Positions 26,522-34,888 of a DNA stretch of 64,000 bases are shown here, one piece after another. The number at the start of each line of letters is the position of its first letter. Position 1 is the first letter of the stretch. The DNA lies in assembly GCA_041739875.1 (NCBI GenBank), contig JBGSNA010000024.1, positions 11,066-75,065 on the forward strand, written 5' to 3'. Under the pieces are notes generated by a model. It was not told the origin of the DNA. It ran no database searches and saw nothing but the letters and a program-made list of their open reading frames with translations. Source of the stretch: JBBSJZ01 sp041739875 (GTDB taxonomy: Bacteria > Planctomycetota > Planctomycetia > Pirellulales > Pirellulaceae). The position numbers and the translations under genes were made by a program.

Positions 26522-28792
26522 ATGAAATCTGACCATTGGAATTTCCTGGCGAACTTGCTTGGTGCTCCTGGAGCTGCTGAGCCGCCTGCCCCAAACCCGA
26601 AAGTCGAACCGGCAAAAGCGGGTACGCCAGCGAAAAAGGACGTTCCGTCCGCTGTCGTTCCACCGAGCTCAACGGCTAATTCGCCCGAAGCGACAGCACC
26701 TGTGACGCCAAAGAGTGCGTTCGATTCGTCTTCCGCTTTCGGCGTACCGGTTGAGCGTGAAAGAACGTCTGAACCGCGAGTCGTTGACCCGCTCGCTTTC
26801 ACCTCGTTTCGCGACTTAGATAAAGATGAGCCTGTGGCTCCCGCGAAGACGAATCAACCTTCCTCACAGAGCCATGCTCCTCGACAATCACAAGCTCCTC
26901 GCCAGAGCGCGCCCTCGAGCAACGAAATCAGCAAGCCGATAGAAGCCGCACCTGCGGCGAAATCGACTCGATCGCGAGGAAGTTCGTTTGATGCACAACC
27001 AGAACCTGTGTCAGGTGAAGATGTCCTTCAGGCGTTGACTGCGGTTACTCCGCCGCCTCGTTTGCCAGGCTTTGGCGTTTCCAACGATCCGGCGCCCACC
27101 AGTGATTTCACTGAACCGGCCAAAAAAGAAACGTCCATGTGGGGACGCATTGCTGGGAAGTTCGGCGTTGGCGGCGACCGAAAAAATGAACGCGAAGAAG
27201 AACCGTCTCGACCCGCACCTCCGAAGGCCGAAAAGCCAATCACCGGCCCTGCACGCTCGGGCTTTGGTGGAGGCCTCGTTGACTTCGACGACGAACCTGA
27301 TAACGAGCCCGTGAAAGGCTCTGTCGCTGCACGCGATACGGATCTCGACGACGACAGCTTCGGTCGCCCGCGAAGTGAGCCAGCTGGCCGAGATTCACGA
27401 CGCCGTGGCTCCAGCCGATCAGCCGAAGCCTCGCCCGAACTAGCCTCACCCGGCCCATCTTCACGCGGCCCAGCTTCACGTGAACCGTCCTCGAGAGATT
27501 CACTGCGTGATAGCGAGGACCGCGATCGCACGCGAAGAACAATCGCACGCAACGATGCCGATGAGGATGCTGAGTCGATCGAAGTCTCTCCGTTAGAACA
27601 ACCTGGCCAGGACGAGCCTGTCGGACGCTCGTCTCGCCGCCGTGGACGACGTGGTATCCGCCAACGTATGTCCGAAGAAGATCTCGATCGTCCAGCGACT
27701 TCGTCAACAGAGCGAACAAGTGATCTCGGTGACGGCGGTCGCAGTCACGAGATTCACGCCGAAGAAACCAACGAGCGTGAAGGCGGCTCACGTCACGCTG
27801 GATCGTCCCGCCGAGACGGTTCCACTCGTGAAGTAACCTCCAGTCGCGAGTCGGAATCGTCTCGCGAAAAGTCGTCGACGCACGGCAAGTCAACGGACAG
27901 CGAGTCAACTGAAACAGGCCGAGGACGTGGTCGAGGTCGCGGCCGAGGACGTGGCCGAGGTGGCGATTCAACCCAAGCTCGTGAACAGACTCCGCGTAGC
28001 GAACAGGCCCCGCGCCGCGAACAAGCGACACGCGGCAATCGTGGACCAAGTCGACACCGAGATGAAGATCTTCCGGCGCATGACGACGCATTTGTCGATG
28101 ACGATGATTCGCCGATGGAAATGGATGCCGAATTTGATGACATCGACGACGATGGTTTCGGTAGTGGGCTGGAAACCGACATCCGAGGCGAAAACCGCAG
28201 TGACGACGATCACGGACGTCAAGCCAAAGACGACAAAGACAGCGATTCTGCTCGTAGCCCACGCTCTCGATCACGGCGACGCGGACGTCGCGGACGTGGA
28301 CGCGGTTCGGCTGAAACGACTCCCGCTGCTGCCGCACCGGCGGATGATTTTGATGATGTAGATGATCTCGACATCGACGATGGTATCATCGAAGCCAAAT
28401 TTGATGACGATCACGAAGACGATGAACTGGTCGAAGAAATTCGACGCAGCGCTCGTCGCCGCCCACGTTCGCGTGGGCCTGCACGTTCAGAAAATGGCGA
28501 TGTGGCGATCGAGTCTTCGGCAACTCCAAAAGAAGTGCCTACCAGGGCTGCACGCGATCCGAAGCCCCGCGATGCTGACTTTGGCGATATCGATGCGACG
28601 GACGGTGAAGGTAGTCGTCGCCGCAGTGGCAGTGTGCCAACTTGGCTAGAAACGGTGGAACTGTTAGTAAACGCTAACATCGAAAACCACAACCGAGGCG
28701 GCAACAAATCACCTCGTGGTGGACGCGGAGGAAACGGCAATAGCGGCGGCAATAGCGGCGGCAACGGCAACAATGGCGGTCGTCGTCGGTAA
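26522..28792 (+). CDS. Large disordered Arg/Gly- and Asp/Glu-rich protein (RNA-binding-like)
   Basis: 756 residues, almost all low complexity. Residues 1-30 form a helix (MKSDHWNFLANLLGAPGAAE); 30-200 are Pro/Ala/Ser-rich; 230-460 are dense in Arg, Ser, Glu and Asp; a GRGRGR tract lies near 465-480; acidic blocks (DDDSPMEMDAEFDDIDDDGF) alternate with basic RRGRRGRGRG blocks; a short conserved-looking helix (VPTWLETVELLVNANIENHN) precedes a Gly/Asn/Arg tail. Such RGG-rich proteins usually bind RNA or form condensates, like the C-terminal half of RNase E. No catalytic domain is seen. The SRP RNA gene follows on the same strand. Confidence 0.82.
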   Translation: MKSDHWNFLANLLGAPGAAEPPAPNPKVEPAKAGTPAKKDVPSAVVPPSSTANSPEATAPVTPKSAFDSSSAFGVPVERERTSEPRVVDPLAFTSFRDLDKDEPVAPAKTNQPSSQSHAPRQSQAPRQSAPSSNEISKPIEAAPAAKSTRSRGSSFDAQPEPVSGEDVLQALTAVTPPPRLPGFGVSNDPAPTSDFTEPAKKETSMWGRIAGKFGVGGDRKNEREEEPSRPAPPKAEKPITGPARSGFGGGLVDFDDEPDNEPVKGSVAARDTDLDDDSFGRPRSEPAGRDSRRRGSSRSAEASPELASPGPSSRGPASREPSSRDSLRDSEDRDRTRRTIARNDADEDAESIEVSPLEQPGQDEPVGRSSRRRGRRGIRQRMSEEDLDRPATSSTERTSDLGDGGRSHEIHAEETNEREGGSRHAGSSRRDGSTREVTSSRESESSREKSSTHGKSTDSESTETGRGRGRGRGRGRGRGGDSTQAREQTPRSEQAPRREQATRGNRGPSRHRDEDLPAHDDAFVDDDDSPMEMDAEFDDIDDDGFGSGLETDIRGENRSDDDHGRQAKDDKDSDSARSPRSRSRRRGRRGRGRGSAETTPAAAAPADDFDDVDDLDIDDGIIEAKFDDDHEDDELVEEIRRSARRRPRSRGPARSENGDVAIESSATPKEVPTRAARDPKPRDADFGDIDATDGEGSRRRSGSVPTWLETVELLVNANIENHNRGGNKSPRGGRGGNGNSGGNSGGNGNNGGRRR

Positions 28793-28824
28793 TTCCTAGT
28801 CGGCAACTCGAACTTGGAACCGCT

Positions 28825-28846
28825 GTTTGGCACTCGCTTGCCAAAC
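28825..28846 (+). terminator. Hairpin after the Arg/Gly-rich gene
   Basis: Perfect 8-bp stem GTTTGGCA/TGCCAAAC with a 6-base loop, 33 bases after the stop at 28792, without a T-tract. It separates the upstream gene from the SRP RNA region. A second small hairpin (CGAAGG/CCTTCG, 28905-28920) follows. Confidence 0.4.
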
Positions 28847-28947
28847 GGCCCCAGGAACACGGCCCCAGATTGACGCCGAGGTTTCCAAAGTTTGCTGGGT
28901 TTTCCGAAGGCGCTCCTTCGCGTAAGCTCTTGTTCCAGAATGGTAGA

Positions 28948-29069
28948 AATCTCTTGTCCGCTGGTGGCGGCCCTTGCGATTGCGAATCGTGAACCGGGTC
29001 AGGCCTTAACTGGAGCAGCCATAAGCGGTGTAGCTCTGTGTGAGGGTCGCCGCCAGCGGGCAAGAGATT
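28948..29069 (+). ncRNA. ffs: Signal recognition particle RNA (bacterial 4.5S-like)
   Basis: The conserved helix-8 core is present: GGGTCAGG (from 28996), then CC, a TAAC apical loop at 29007-29010, GG and AGCAGCC at 29014-29020. This fits the URRC class of SRP tetraloops, although the loop is closed by a T/T pair where most species have C-G. The flanks fold back: 28948-28972 pairs with 29048-29069 over more than 20 positions with only G-U wobbles, giving one long hairpin of ~122 bases without an Alu domain. The RNA binds Ffh and targets membrane proteins. It lies 119 bases before dnaX, a gene order known from many bacteria. Exact ends are estimated from the stem. Confidence 0.9.
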
Positions 29070-29188
29070 CAACGGCATAAAATGTGCCATTCAAATTCAA
29101 CTCCCGCACTCACTCCAGTTCTTAAGCGAGACCAGGCCAACGGCGGTAGAAGCCTGAATGGCTGCATACGATCTTCCCACGGTAACCC

Positions 29189-31030
29189 ATGGCTGACTCA
29201 ATCGACCGCGCCAAACCAGCCGCAGACAATTATGTCGTGGTCGCTCGACGCTACCGGCCGCGTGGGTTCGATGAGCTAGTCGGCCAAGACCAAGTGGGAC
29301 GGGCATTGAAAAATGCGATCGATACCAATCGTGTCGGTCACGCTTACCTGTTCACGGGTGCTCGCGGTGTTGGCAAAACCAGCACCGCAAGAATCTTCGC
29401 CAAGGCTCTCAACAACCCCGACGGCCCAACCGCATCACCGGACAATGCTTCGGATACAGCCCAAGCCATTGACCTGGGTGAAGACGTCGACGTGATCGAA
29501 ATTGATGGTGCAAGTAATCGCGGTATCGATGAAATCCGAAGCCTCCGAGCCAATGTTGGGGTTCGGCCAAGCCGATCGCGATTCAAGATCTACATCATCG
29601 ACGAAGTCCATATGCTCACCGGCGCGGCCTTCAACGCGTTGTTAAAGACTCTTGAAGAGCCACCAGAGCACGTCAAGTTTATTTTCTGTACCACCGATCC
29701 TGAGAAAATTCCGATCACGGTACTCAGCCGTTGCCAGCGATTTGATTTCGCTCCCGTCGAAGTCTCGAAGATTGCTGAGCGATTGCGAGACATCGTAACG
29801 GCTGAGTTGGCTGAGGCGGACGACGCAGCACTTGAGTTGATTGCTCGACGCGCCGCTGGTTCGATGCGAGACAGTCAATCGCTACTCGAGCAAGTCATGA
29901 GCTTTTGCAGTGGCAAGCTGACGGTGGAACAAGTTCACGCGATGCTCGGCACAGCCGACGAAGAACGATTGCACTCGCTTGCCCTCGCGATGGCTGCACG
30001 TGACCCAGCAGAAACACTTCGGCAATTGGATGCAGCTATCGATGCAGGCGTCGACGCAGGCCGTTTGGCAGAACAATTACTCGGATACTTTCGCGACTTG
30101 ATGGCTGTTGCCGTGGGCTGCGACGAGACGATGCTGCGTCACACCTCGTCCACCATCTATGGCGAACTCAAGCAACTGGCCGACAAGTGGGGTCTGCAAA
30201 CGGTCCTTGCGGTTGTCAGCCTGCTGGATCAAACATTGGTCCGGATTCGACACAGTGTTTACTCGCGAGTGTTGCTCGAGGCGACGCTGATCCAAGCCTG
30301 TGTGCTTCCAGACCTGCAGCGTTTGGTGGACCTGACGGCTGCGGCCAGCTCCATGAACAATGGCGCCGTAATCAAGCCAGTCGAAAAAAAAAACGCTCCG
30401 GTGATAGCGGATCCTCACTTTAGCCCGGCATCACCCGCTCGCTCGCTCGCAGCTGTCCAATTGGCGGCCACCAGTTCATCGCGAACGCTCGATTCAGCCG
30501 CCCCGCCATCCGTGGCAACCAATGTTCAAGCACGACTGCAAGCCGTCGAAACATTGCGAGTCGACGCTGCCGTTGTGCCAGATCCAGCGAGCGACCAGCC
30601 CGGCGCAATCACCAACGTCAGCTGGACGTCCAATGGCGTAGCCGAACTTTGGAAGAGCTGTATCGGCCACCTGGAGTCGATGACAGAGTCCCTTGCTCGT
30701 GCGGTACAGAGAGTTGAGTGCTTGGGGCCCGGCCAGCTTCGTCTGGTTTTTCCGGCCAAGTCAAAACTGGCCATGAGCCGCTGTGACTCTCCAGGCCATC
30801 GTGATGCGATCGTGAAAACACTGACAGCGTTAGCGGGACAAAAAGTGTCCCTCGAATTCTTTGCCGAAGCAGGCTCATCGGAGCCAATTCTGGCACCCAA
30901 AGCGAGCGGCGTCACACGGATGCATCGGATGCGAGAGCTTGAAAATCATGCACTTGTTAAGTCGTGCATCGAGCTATTCGAAGCTGAAATTGTCAAAATT
31001 GATCATCCTCGTACAGCACCGCCCGCTTAA
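29189..31030 (+). CDS. dnaX: DNA polymerase III subunit tau/gamma
   Basis: 613 residues. AAA+ clamp-loader ATPase: RRYRPRGFDELVGQDQV opens it; Walker A TGARGVGKTS at 56-65; Walker B IIDEVHML; ALLKTLEEPPEHV; sensor/arginine finger LSRCQRFDF. Domain III follows to about residue 370, then a Pro/Ala linker and a C-terminal tau-type domain (residues ~475-600). Odd features: the zinc module after AKALN has lost all four Cys (Asn76, Asp85, Ser88, Ala91 instead), with no length change; and an A10 run at codons 399-402 could cause slippage to make a short gamma form. It starts an operon with ybaB, recR and probably rpoN. Confidence 0.96.
   Translation: MADSIDRAKPAADNYVVVARRYRPRGFDELVGQDQVGRALKNAIDTNRVGHAYLFTGARGVGKTSTARIFAKALNNPDGPTASPDNASDTAQAIDLGEDVDVIEIDGASNRGIDEIRSLRANVGVRPSRSRFKIYIIDEVHMLTGAAFNALLKTLEEPPEHVKFIFCTTDPEKIPITVLSRCQRFDFAPVEVSKIAERLRDIVTAELAEADDAALELIARRAAGSMRDSQSLLEQVMSFCSGKLTVEQVHAMLGTADEERLHSLALAMAARDPAETLRQLDAAIDAGVDAGRLAEQLLGYFRDLMAVAVGCDETMLRHTSSTIYGELKQLADKWGLQTVLAVVSLLDQTLVRIRHSVYSRVLLEATLIQACVLPDLQRLVDLTAAASSMNNGAVIKPVEKKNAPVIADPHFSPASPARSLAAVQLAATSSSRTLDSAAPPSVATNVQARLQAVETLRVDAAVVPDPASDQPGAITNVSWTSNGVAELWKSCIGHLESMTESLARAVQRVECLGPGQLRLVFPAKSKLAMSRCDSPGHRDAIVKTLTALAGQKVSLEFFAEAGSSEPILAPKASGVTRMHRMRELENHALVKSCIELFEAEIVKIDHPRTAPPA
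30384..30393 (+). promoter_or_regulatory. A10 slippery tract in dnaX, candidate gamma-producing slippage site
   Basis: Ten A residues in the frame GAA AAA AAA AAC at the end of domain III. A -1 shift would add KRSGDSGSSL and stop at TAG 30421-30423; a +1 shift would stop at TGA 30402-30404 after three codons. Both give a product of about 404-411 residues, the size of a gamma subunit. The arrangement recalls the A9 tract of Thermus thermophilus dnaX, where transcriptional slippage is known. Only a weak stem (CGCT/AGCG) follows. Confidence 0.55.
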
Positions 31031-31100
31031 CGTTGCTGTAAGATCCCCTACATCATTCTCGCGAACGACATTGAACGAATCGGTTCAGGAGCCTTTGAAC

Positions 31101-31442
31101 ATGTTTAACTTCGGAAACCCACTTGCGATGCTTGGCAAGCTTCAAGAGCTTCCAGAGAAACTGCAGCAACTCAACGAACGCATGCAACAAGAGACGGTTT
31201 CAGCGACGTCGGGTTGCGGTGCTGTCTCCGTTGTCATGAGCGGCAACGGTCACGTCAAATCAATCTCGATCGGCAATGAGCTTTCCGGAGAGTCGTTGGA
31301 AACGGCGGTTATGGAGGCAACCAACGCTGCAGGTGCTGCGGCAAAACAACTCTATGCCGACTCGATCAGCCAGATGGCCAGTGATATGAAACTGAACGTG
31401 CCAGGGCTTGATGGCATTCTCGCTGGTTTAACGGGCGGTTAA
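31101..31442 (+). CDS. ybaB: YbaB/EbfC family nucleoid-associated protein
   Basis: 113 residues from the ATG at 31101, with CAGGAG about ten bases upstream. The frame is open further upstream through the end of dnaX, but that part is a shadow. Family features: an N-terminal helix with Met/Gln/Leu-rich pattern (LGKLQELPEKLQQLNERMQQ), the central strand CGAVSVVMSGNGHVKSISIG and an Ala-rich C-terminal helix. Small dimeric DNA-binding protein, usually coded between dnaX and recR, as here; it binds nucleoid DNA and may assist RecR-related repair. Confidence 0.95.
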   Translation: MFNFGNPLAMLGKLQELPEKLQQLNERMQQETVSATSGCGAVSVVMSGNGHVKSISIGNELSGESLETAVMEATNAAGAAAKQLYADSISQMASDMKLNVPGLDGILAGLTGG

Positions 31443-31533
31443 GCGGACGCGAATCTTGCGAGGCTTTTCCCGACGAATTTGGCTGCTCGCCACGTTCAAT
31501 TCAACTCTTTTACATGCAAAGCGAACGGTTGCC

Positions 31534-32133
31534 ATGTCGTCACACGCGGGTGCAGTCTCCGATCTCGTCGAGCATCTGGGGCGACTCCCAGGTGTGGGGC
31601 GAAAAAGCGCAGAACGCTTAGCTTTTCATTTGCTGCGAGTCGCTGAGCACGAGGCGATTGCTCTGGCGGACGCCATCCGTCGTGTTCGAACCGACGTTCG
31701 GTATTGCGTGACTTGCTTCAATCTGGCTGAATCCGACTGCTGCTCGATATGCGCCGCCCGCAATCGGGACACTACGCGGCTGTGCGTCGTTGAACAGCCC
31801 CGAGATTTAATGAGTCTTGAACAGGCGGGTGTGTTTCGTGGTCTTTACCACGTCCTGTTGGGTCGCATTGCACCATTGGATGGAATTGGGCCGGACGCAC
31901 TGACCATCGATACACTTGTGGAGCGAGTCCGTACTGGAAATTTTGTCGAAATTATTATGGCGACGAATCCCACCGTCGAAGGTGATGGGACATCTCTCTA
32001 TATATCCAACCTTTTGAGCGAGTTTCCAGTAGAAATCACCCGCTTGGCTCGCGGCATCACCGCAGGCAGTGTTCTGGAATATGCAAATCGCGAGATGATT
32101 GCGGATGCCCTAACAGGCCGACAAAAACTATAA
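31534..32133 (+). CDS. recR: Recombination protein RecR
   Basis: 199 residues from the ATG at 31534 (MSSHAGAVSDLVEHLGRLPG), the normal family length; a start at 31456 would add a non-family extension. Seen: helix-hairpin-helix LGRLPGVGRKSAERLAFHLL, a C4 zinc finger (CVTCFNLAESDCCSIC), and a Toprim domain beginning LCVVEQPRDLMSLEQAGVF with the Walker-like C-terminal VEITRLARGITAGSVLEYAN. RecR works with RecO and RecF to load RecA on gapped DNA. Third gene of the dnaX-ybaB-recR operon, 91 bases after ybaB. Confidence 0.97.
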   Translation: MSSHAGAVSDLVEHLGRLPGVGRKSAERLAFHLLRVAEHEAIALADAIRRVRTDVRYCVTCFNLAESDCCSICAARNRDTTRLCVVEQPRDLMSLEQAGVFRGLYHVLLGRIAPLDGIGPDALTIDTLVERVRTGNFVEIIMATNPTVEGDGTSLYISNLLSEFPVEITRLARGITAGSVLEYANREMIADALTGRQKL

Positions 32134-32221
32134 TGTGGGAACAGAAAATGCTCACTCGATTGAAGTGAGCCCCGATACGTGATGTACGATCGGCACGGAT
32201 GTTCCTTAGAAAGACTCGGCC

Positions 32222-33718
32222 ATGCGGATGTCAATGGGGCTCGAAGCCCGCCAATTACAAGTTCAAAAGCTTGCGCCGCGGATGATCCAATCGATGGAAA
32301 TCTTGCAGTTGCCAACGTTGGCACTCCAGGAACGCATCGAGCAGGAGATGAACGAGAATCCGCTTTTGGAACAGCAGGATATTGATCCGATGGCTCCGGA
32401 TGAAGCCAACGACGAACTTCCGAGCAACGACACTCGGTCCGAAGACGAAAAGGAACTCGTGGTCGATAACGACCATGACAACCAAGACGACTTCGAGCGA
32501 CTCGTCAACATGGACGCTGAGCTTCCAAGTACCTTTGATGACTCGTTTCGCCGTTCCGCTGGTGGAATGCAGGACGATGCGGATCGTCGACACGATTTGA
32601 TGGCGAATGCGCAATCAAGACCTGAGTCACTCAACGATTTTCTGCTGCACCAGTTGGCCGAGCTGGACATTGACGACGAGCTTGAACAACTTGCCGAGAG
32701 AATCATCAGCACCTTGGACGCGCGCGACGGAGGCTATTTGCGATCGCCTTTGGCGGACTTGCTCCCGGCCGGTCACACCCCAGAAGACCGCGTCAAAGCT
32801 GAGCAGGCACTTGAGATTGTCCAGTCACTTGAACCGACGGGAATCGCTGCTCGATCGCTCTCTGAATGCCTTTTAATGCAACTCAAGGCCTCCATTCCGT
32901 ATGCCGACGAGATGCGAACGCTCATCAAGTCACACCTCGAGGATCTGGCCGAAAATCGTCTGCCCCAAATCGCTCGTAAAACGGGATATTCCATCGAGTT
33001 GATCCAAGAAGTTCGCGCCGAGTTGCATACGTTGAACCCCAAGCCGGGCGCAGCGTTTATGGAGACGTATGTCCCCAATGTCACGCCCGATATCATTCTC
33101 GAGCAAGACGAAGACGGCGAGTACAAAGTGCGTTTGGATGACGATCGTATCCCGACGCTCTTTATCAGCGAGTATTACCGCCAACGGCTCCAGGATCCGA
33201 ATAGTACCGCCGAAGAACGCGAATTCATCAAGCGTAAAATCAGTAGCGCACAGTGGCTGATCGATTCGATCGAACAGCGACGCAGCACACTGACTCGCGT
33301 GGCTCAAGCGATTGTCGAGCACCAAAAGAAGTTTCTCGACGAAGGGCCAGAGGCGATTGAACCGCTGAAAATGCAGCAAATCGCTGATCGAGTTGGTGTT
33401 CACGTCACCACGGTCAGCCGAGCGGTGGACGATAAATGGATGCAAACGCCGCGCGGAATCTTGCCGCTTAAACGATTCTTTGTCGGTGGAACGCAAACCG
33501 AAGATGGTGAAGATGTCGCGTGGGACACGATCCGCTTGAAGCTTCAAGAGCTAATCGACCACGAAGACAAGAGTGATCCGTTCAGCGACGAACACATTGT
33601 CGAAGAATTGAAGAAAATCGGCATGACGGTCGCTCGACGAACCGTCACAAAGTATCGAAAGAAAATGGGGATCCCAAGCAGCCGCCAGCGACGCGACTGG
33701 GCACTTACGAAAAAATAA
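32222..33718 (+). CDS. rpoN: RNA polymerase sigma-54 factor
   Basis: 498 residues. Region I is Gln/Leu-rich and complete (LQVQKLAPRMIQSMEILQLP; ERIEQEMNENPLLEQQD). Region II (about 50-125) is acidic. The core-binding domain follows, then the helix-turn-helix (IADRVGVHVTTVSRAVDDKW, LPLKRFF) and the RpoN box ARRTVTKYRKK at 471-481, which reads the -24 element. It directs transcription that needs AAA+ activators. No activator gene is in the window. It lies 88 bases after recR, so it may share that operon or have its own promoter. Start by position; further Met codons lie 2 and 4 codons in. Confidence 0.97.
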   Translation: MRMSMGLEARQLQVQKLAPRMIQSMEILQLPTLALQERIEQEMNENPLLEQQDIDPMAPDEANDELPSNDTRSEDEKELVVDNDHDNQDDFERLVNMDAELPSTFDDSFRRSAGGMQDDADRRHDLMANAQSRPESLNDFLLHQLAELDIDDELEQLAERIISTLDARDGGYLRSPLADLLPAGHTPEDRVKAEQALEIVQSLEPTGIAARSLSECLLMQLKASIPYADEMRTLIKSHLEDLAENRLPQIARKTGYSIELIQEVRAELHTLNPKPGAAFMETYVPNVTPDIILEQDEDGEYKVRLDDDRIPTLFISEYYRQRLQDPNSTAEEREFIKRKISSAQWLIDSIEQRRSTLTRVAQAIVEHQKKFLDEGPEAIEPLKMQQIADRVGVHVTTVSRAVDDKWMQTPRGILPLKRFFVGGTQTEDGEDVAWDTIRLKLQELIDHEDKSDPFSDEHIVEELKKIGMTVARRTVTKYRKKMGIPSSRQRRDWALTKK

Positions 33719-33797
33719 GTCCAGGCACTTACCAAAAAGCAAATCAAGCGAATCTCAGCTAATTCTAGTCCACGTTGACGCGGACAATTCGAATCGT

Positions 33798-34757
33798 TTA
33801 CTCGCCTATGGGCGAAATGAACGGCGGATGCTTGGCAGCCGGCTTGGCATCAATCGCTTTACTCATCATCTGCTGAGCCGGTACGACTACGCCACAGCTG
33901 ACAATGAATTGAATCGCCTCGTCAATCGTTAGATTCAAGTCGATCGCTTCACTGCGTTTGACGGTTACCGTAAAACCAGTCATCGGCATCGGGCTCGTAG
34001 GCATCAAGACGCTGAGCATCGGCTCGCCAGCGGCCTCAGCGATTTCCAACATGCTGTTGCCCGTGACGAATCCAAGAGACCAGATTCCGTCTCTCGGATA
34101 CTCGACTGCCACCACACGATTGAACTCAATCTCTCGCTCGCTGAATGCAAAATCCGTGACTTGCTTGACGGATCCGTAGACCTTGCTGACGATCGGAATC
34201 CGCAAAATTGTGGCATCAAACGTCGCCACAATCCAACGACCAAGCCCGTTCGTGAACAACCGCCCCAAGAAAAACAGCAGCGTCAAGAAAACGATCAAAA
34301 ACAGCGGCAACACGACCGAGCGCGGCATGTACTCAAGTTCGACATAACGATGCCAATAGGCACTAGCGCTTGTTGGAGCGGGTGTGTACGGCCCAAAGTA
34401 GTCTGAATTTTCATTGACCGTGGTGACCACGTACTCCGGCAGAAACTTTCGCCCAGTTGGGTCGGGAACAAAACGGTCACCCTTGTAGGTGAACCCATCC
34501 AGTCGGCGATCACCAGTCCGGGTCGCACCGGTTGGCACGCCACCGGTGTACGTTTGTTGAATGGACCAAACAATGGTATGTCGGATACCAGTTTCGACGG
34601 GCTTGAGAACATAGTTCTCTATCGCATTCCATGCCCAAATCAAAAGCACGATGGTCAAGAGTGGCGGAAGAACGACCCCCAACCCTCGTAAAATGGCTCG
34701 GCGAAAACCGCCCCGGCGAGAGGGAATAGCGTCTGGAAGAGATTGGTCTATTTGCAT
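33798..34757 (-). CDS. DUF502 family inner-membrane protein
   Basis: 319 residues. Two membrane helices: near 25-45 (LGVVLPPLLTIVLLIWAWNA) and around 150-170 (SVVLPLFLIVFLTLLFFLGR), followed by the family's conserved block FTNGLGRWIVATFDATILRIPIVSKVYGSVKQVTDF and GFVTGNSMLEIAEAAGEPML. An insert of ~80 residues between the helices, with ARTGDRRLDGFTYKGDRFVP, is larger than in most members. The C-terminus carries the usual PTSPMPMTGFTVTVKRSEA. Function unknown; members are found in envelopes of many Gram-negative bacteria. It converges with rpoN. Confidence 0.9.
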   Translation of the reverse strand: MQIDQSLPDAIPSRRGGFRRAILRGLGVVLPPLLTIVLLIWAWNAIENYVLKPVETGIRHTIVWSIQQTYTGGVPTGATRTGDRRLDGFTYKGDRFVPDPTGRKFLPEYVVTTVNENSDYFGPYTPAPTSASAYWHRYVELEYMPRSVVLPLFLIVFLTLLFFLGRLFTNGLGRWIVATFDATILRIPIVSKVYGSVKQVTDFAFSEREIEFNRVVAVEYPRDGIWSLGFVTGNSMLEIAEAAGEPMLSVLMPTSPMPMTGFTVTVKRSEAIDLNLTIDEAIQFIVSCGVVVPAQQMMSKAIDAKPAAKHPPFISPIGE

Positions 34758-34888
34758 AAGGTCAAGCGTTGCAGCAACGATAGAACCTCTACGGTGTCGA
34801 GAAGGTCCAATCGCTACTGTTTACGTTTTGCTCTTGGATTAGGTTCAGTGCAGTTGTTGATGAAGATGGATACGAAGCAAGACGAACT

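Noticed and set aside
27240..28337. 365-codon minus-strand ORF, His/Arg-rich
   Set aside because: Antisense to the Arg/Gly-rich protein; its composition mirrors the low-complexity codons of the other strand.
28828..28841. Sigma-54 promoter TGGCAC...TTGC
   Set aside because: The spacing is one base too short and the sequence is the perfect hairpin after the Arg/Gly-rich gene.
31456..31533. Longer RecR start
   Set aside because: RecR proteins are ~198 residues; the ATG at 31534 gives 199 and the extra codons have no family match.
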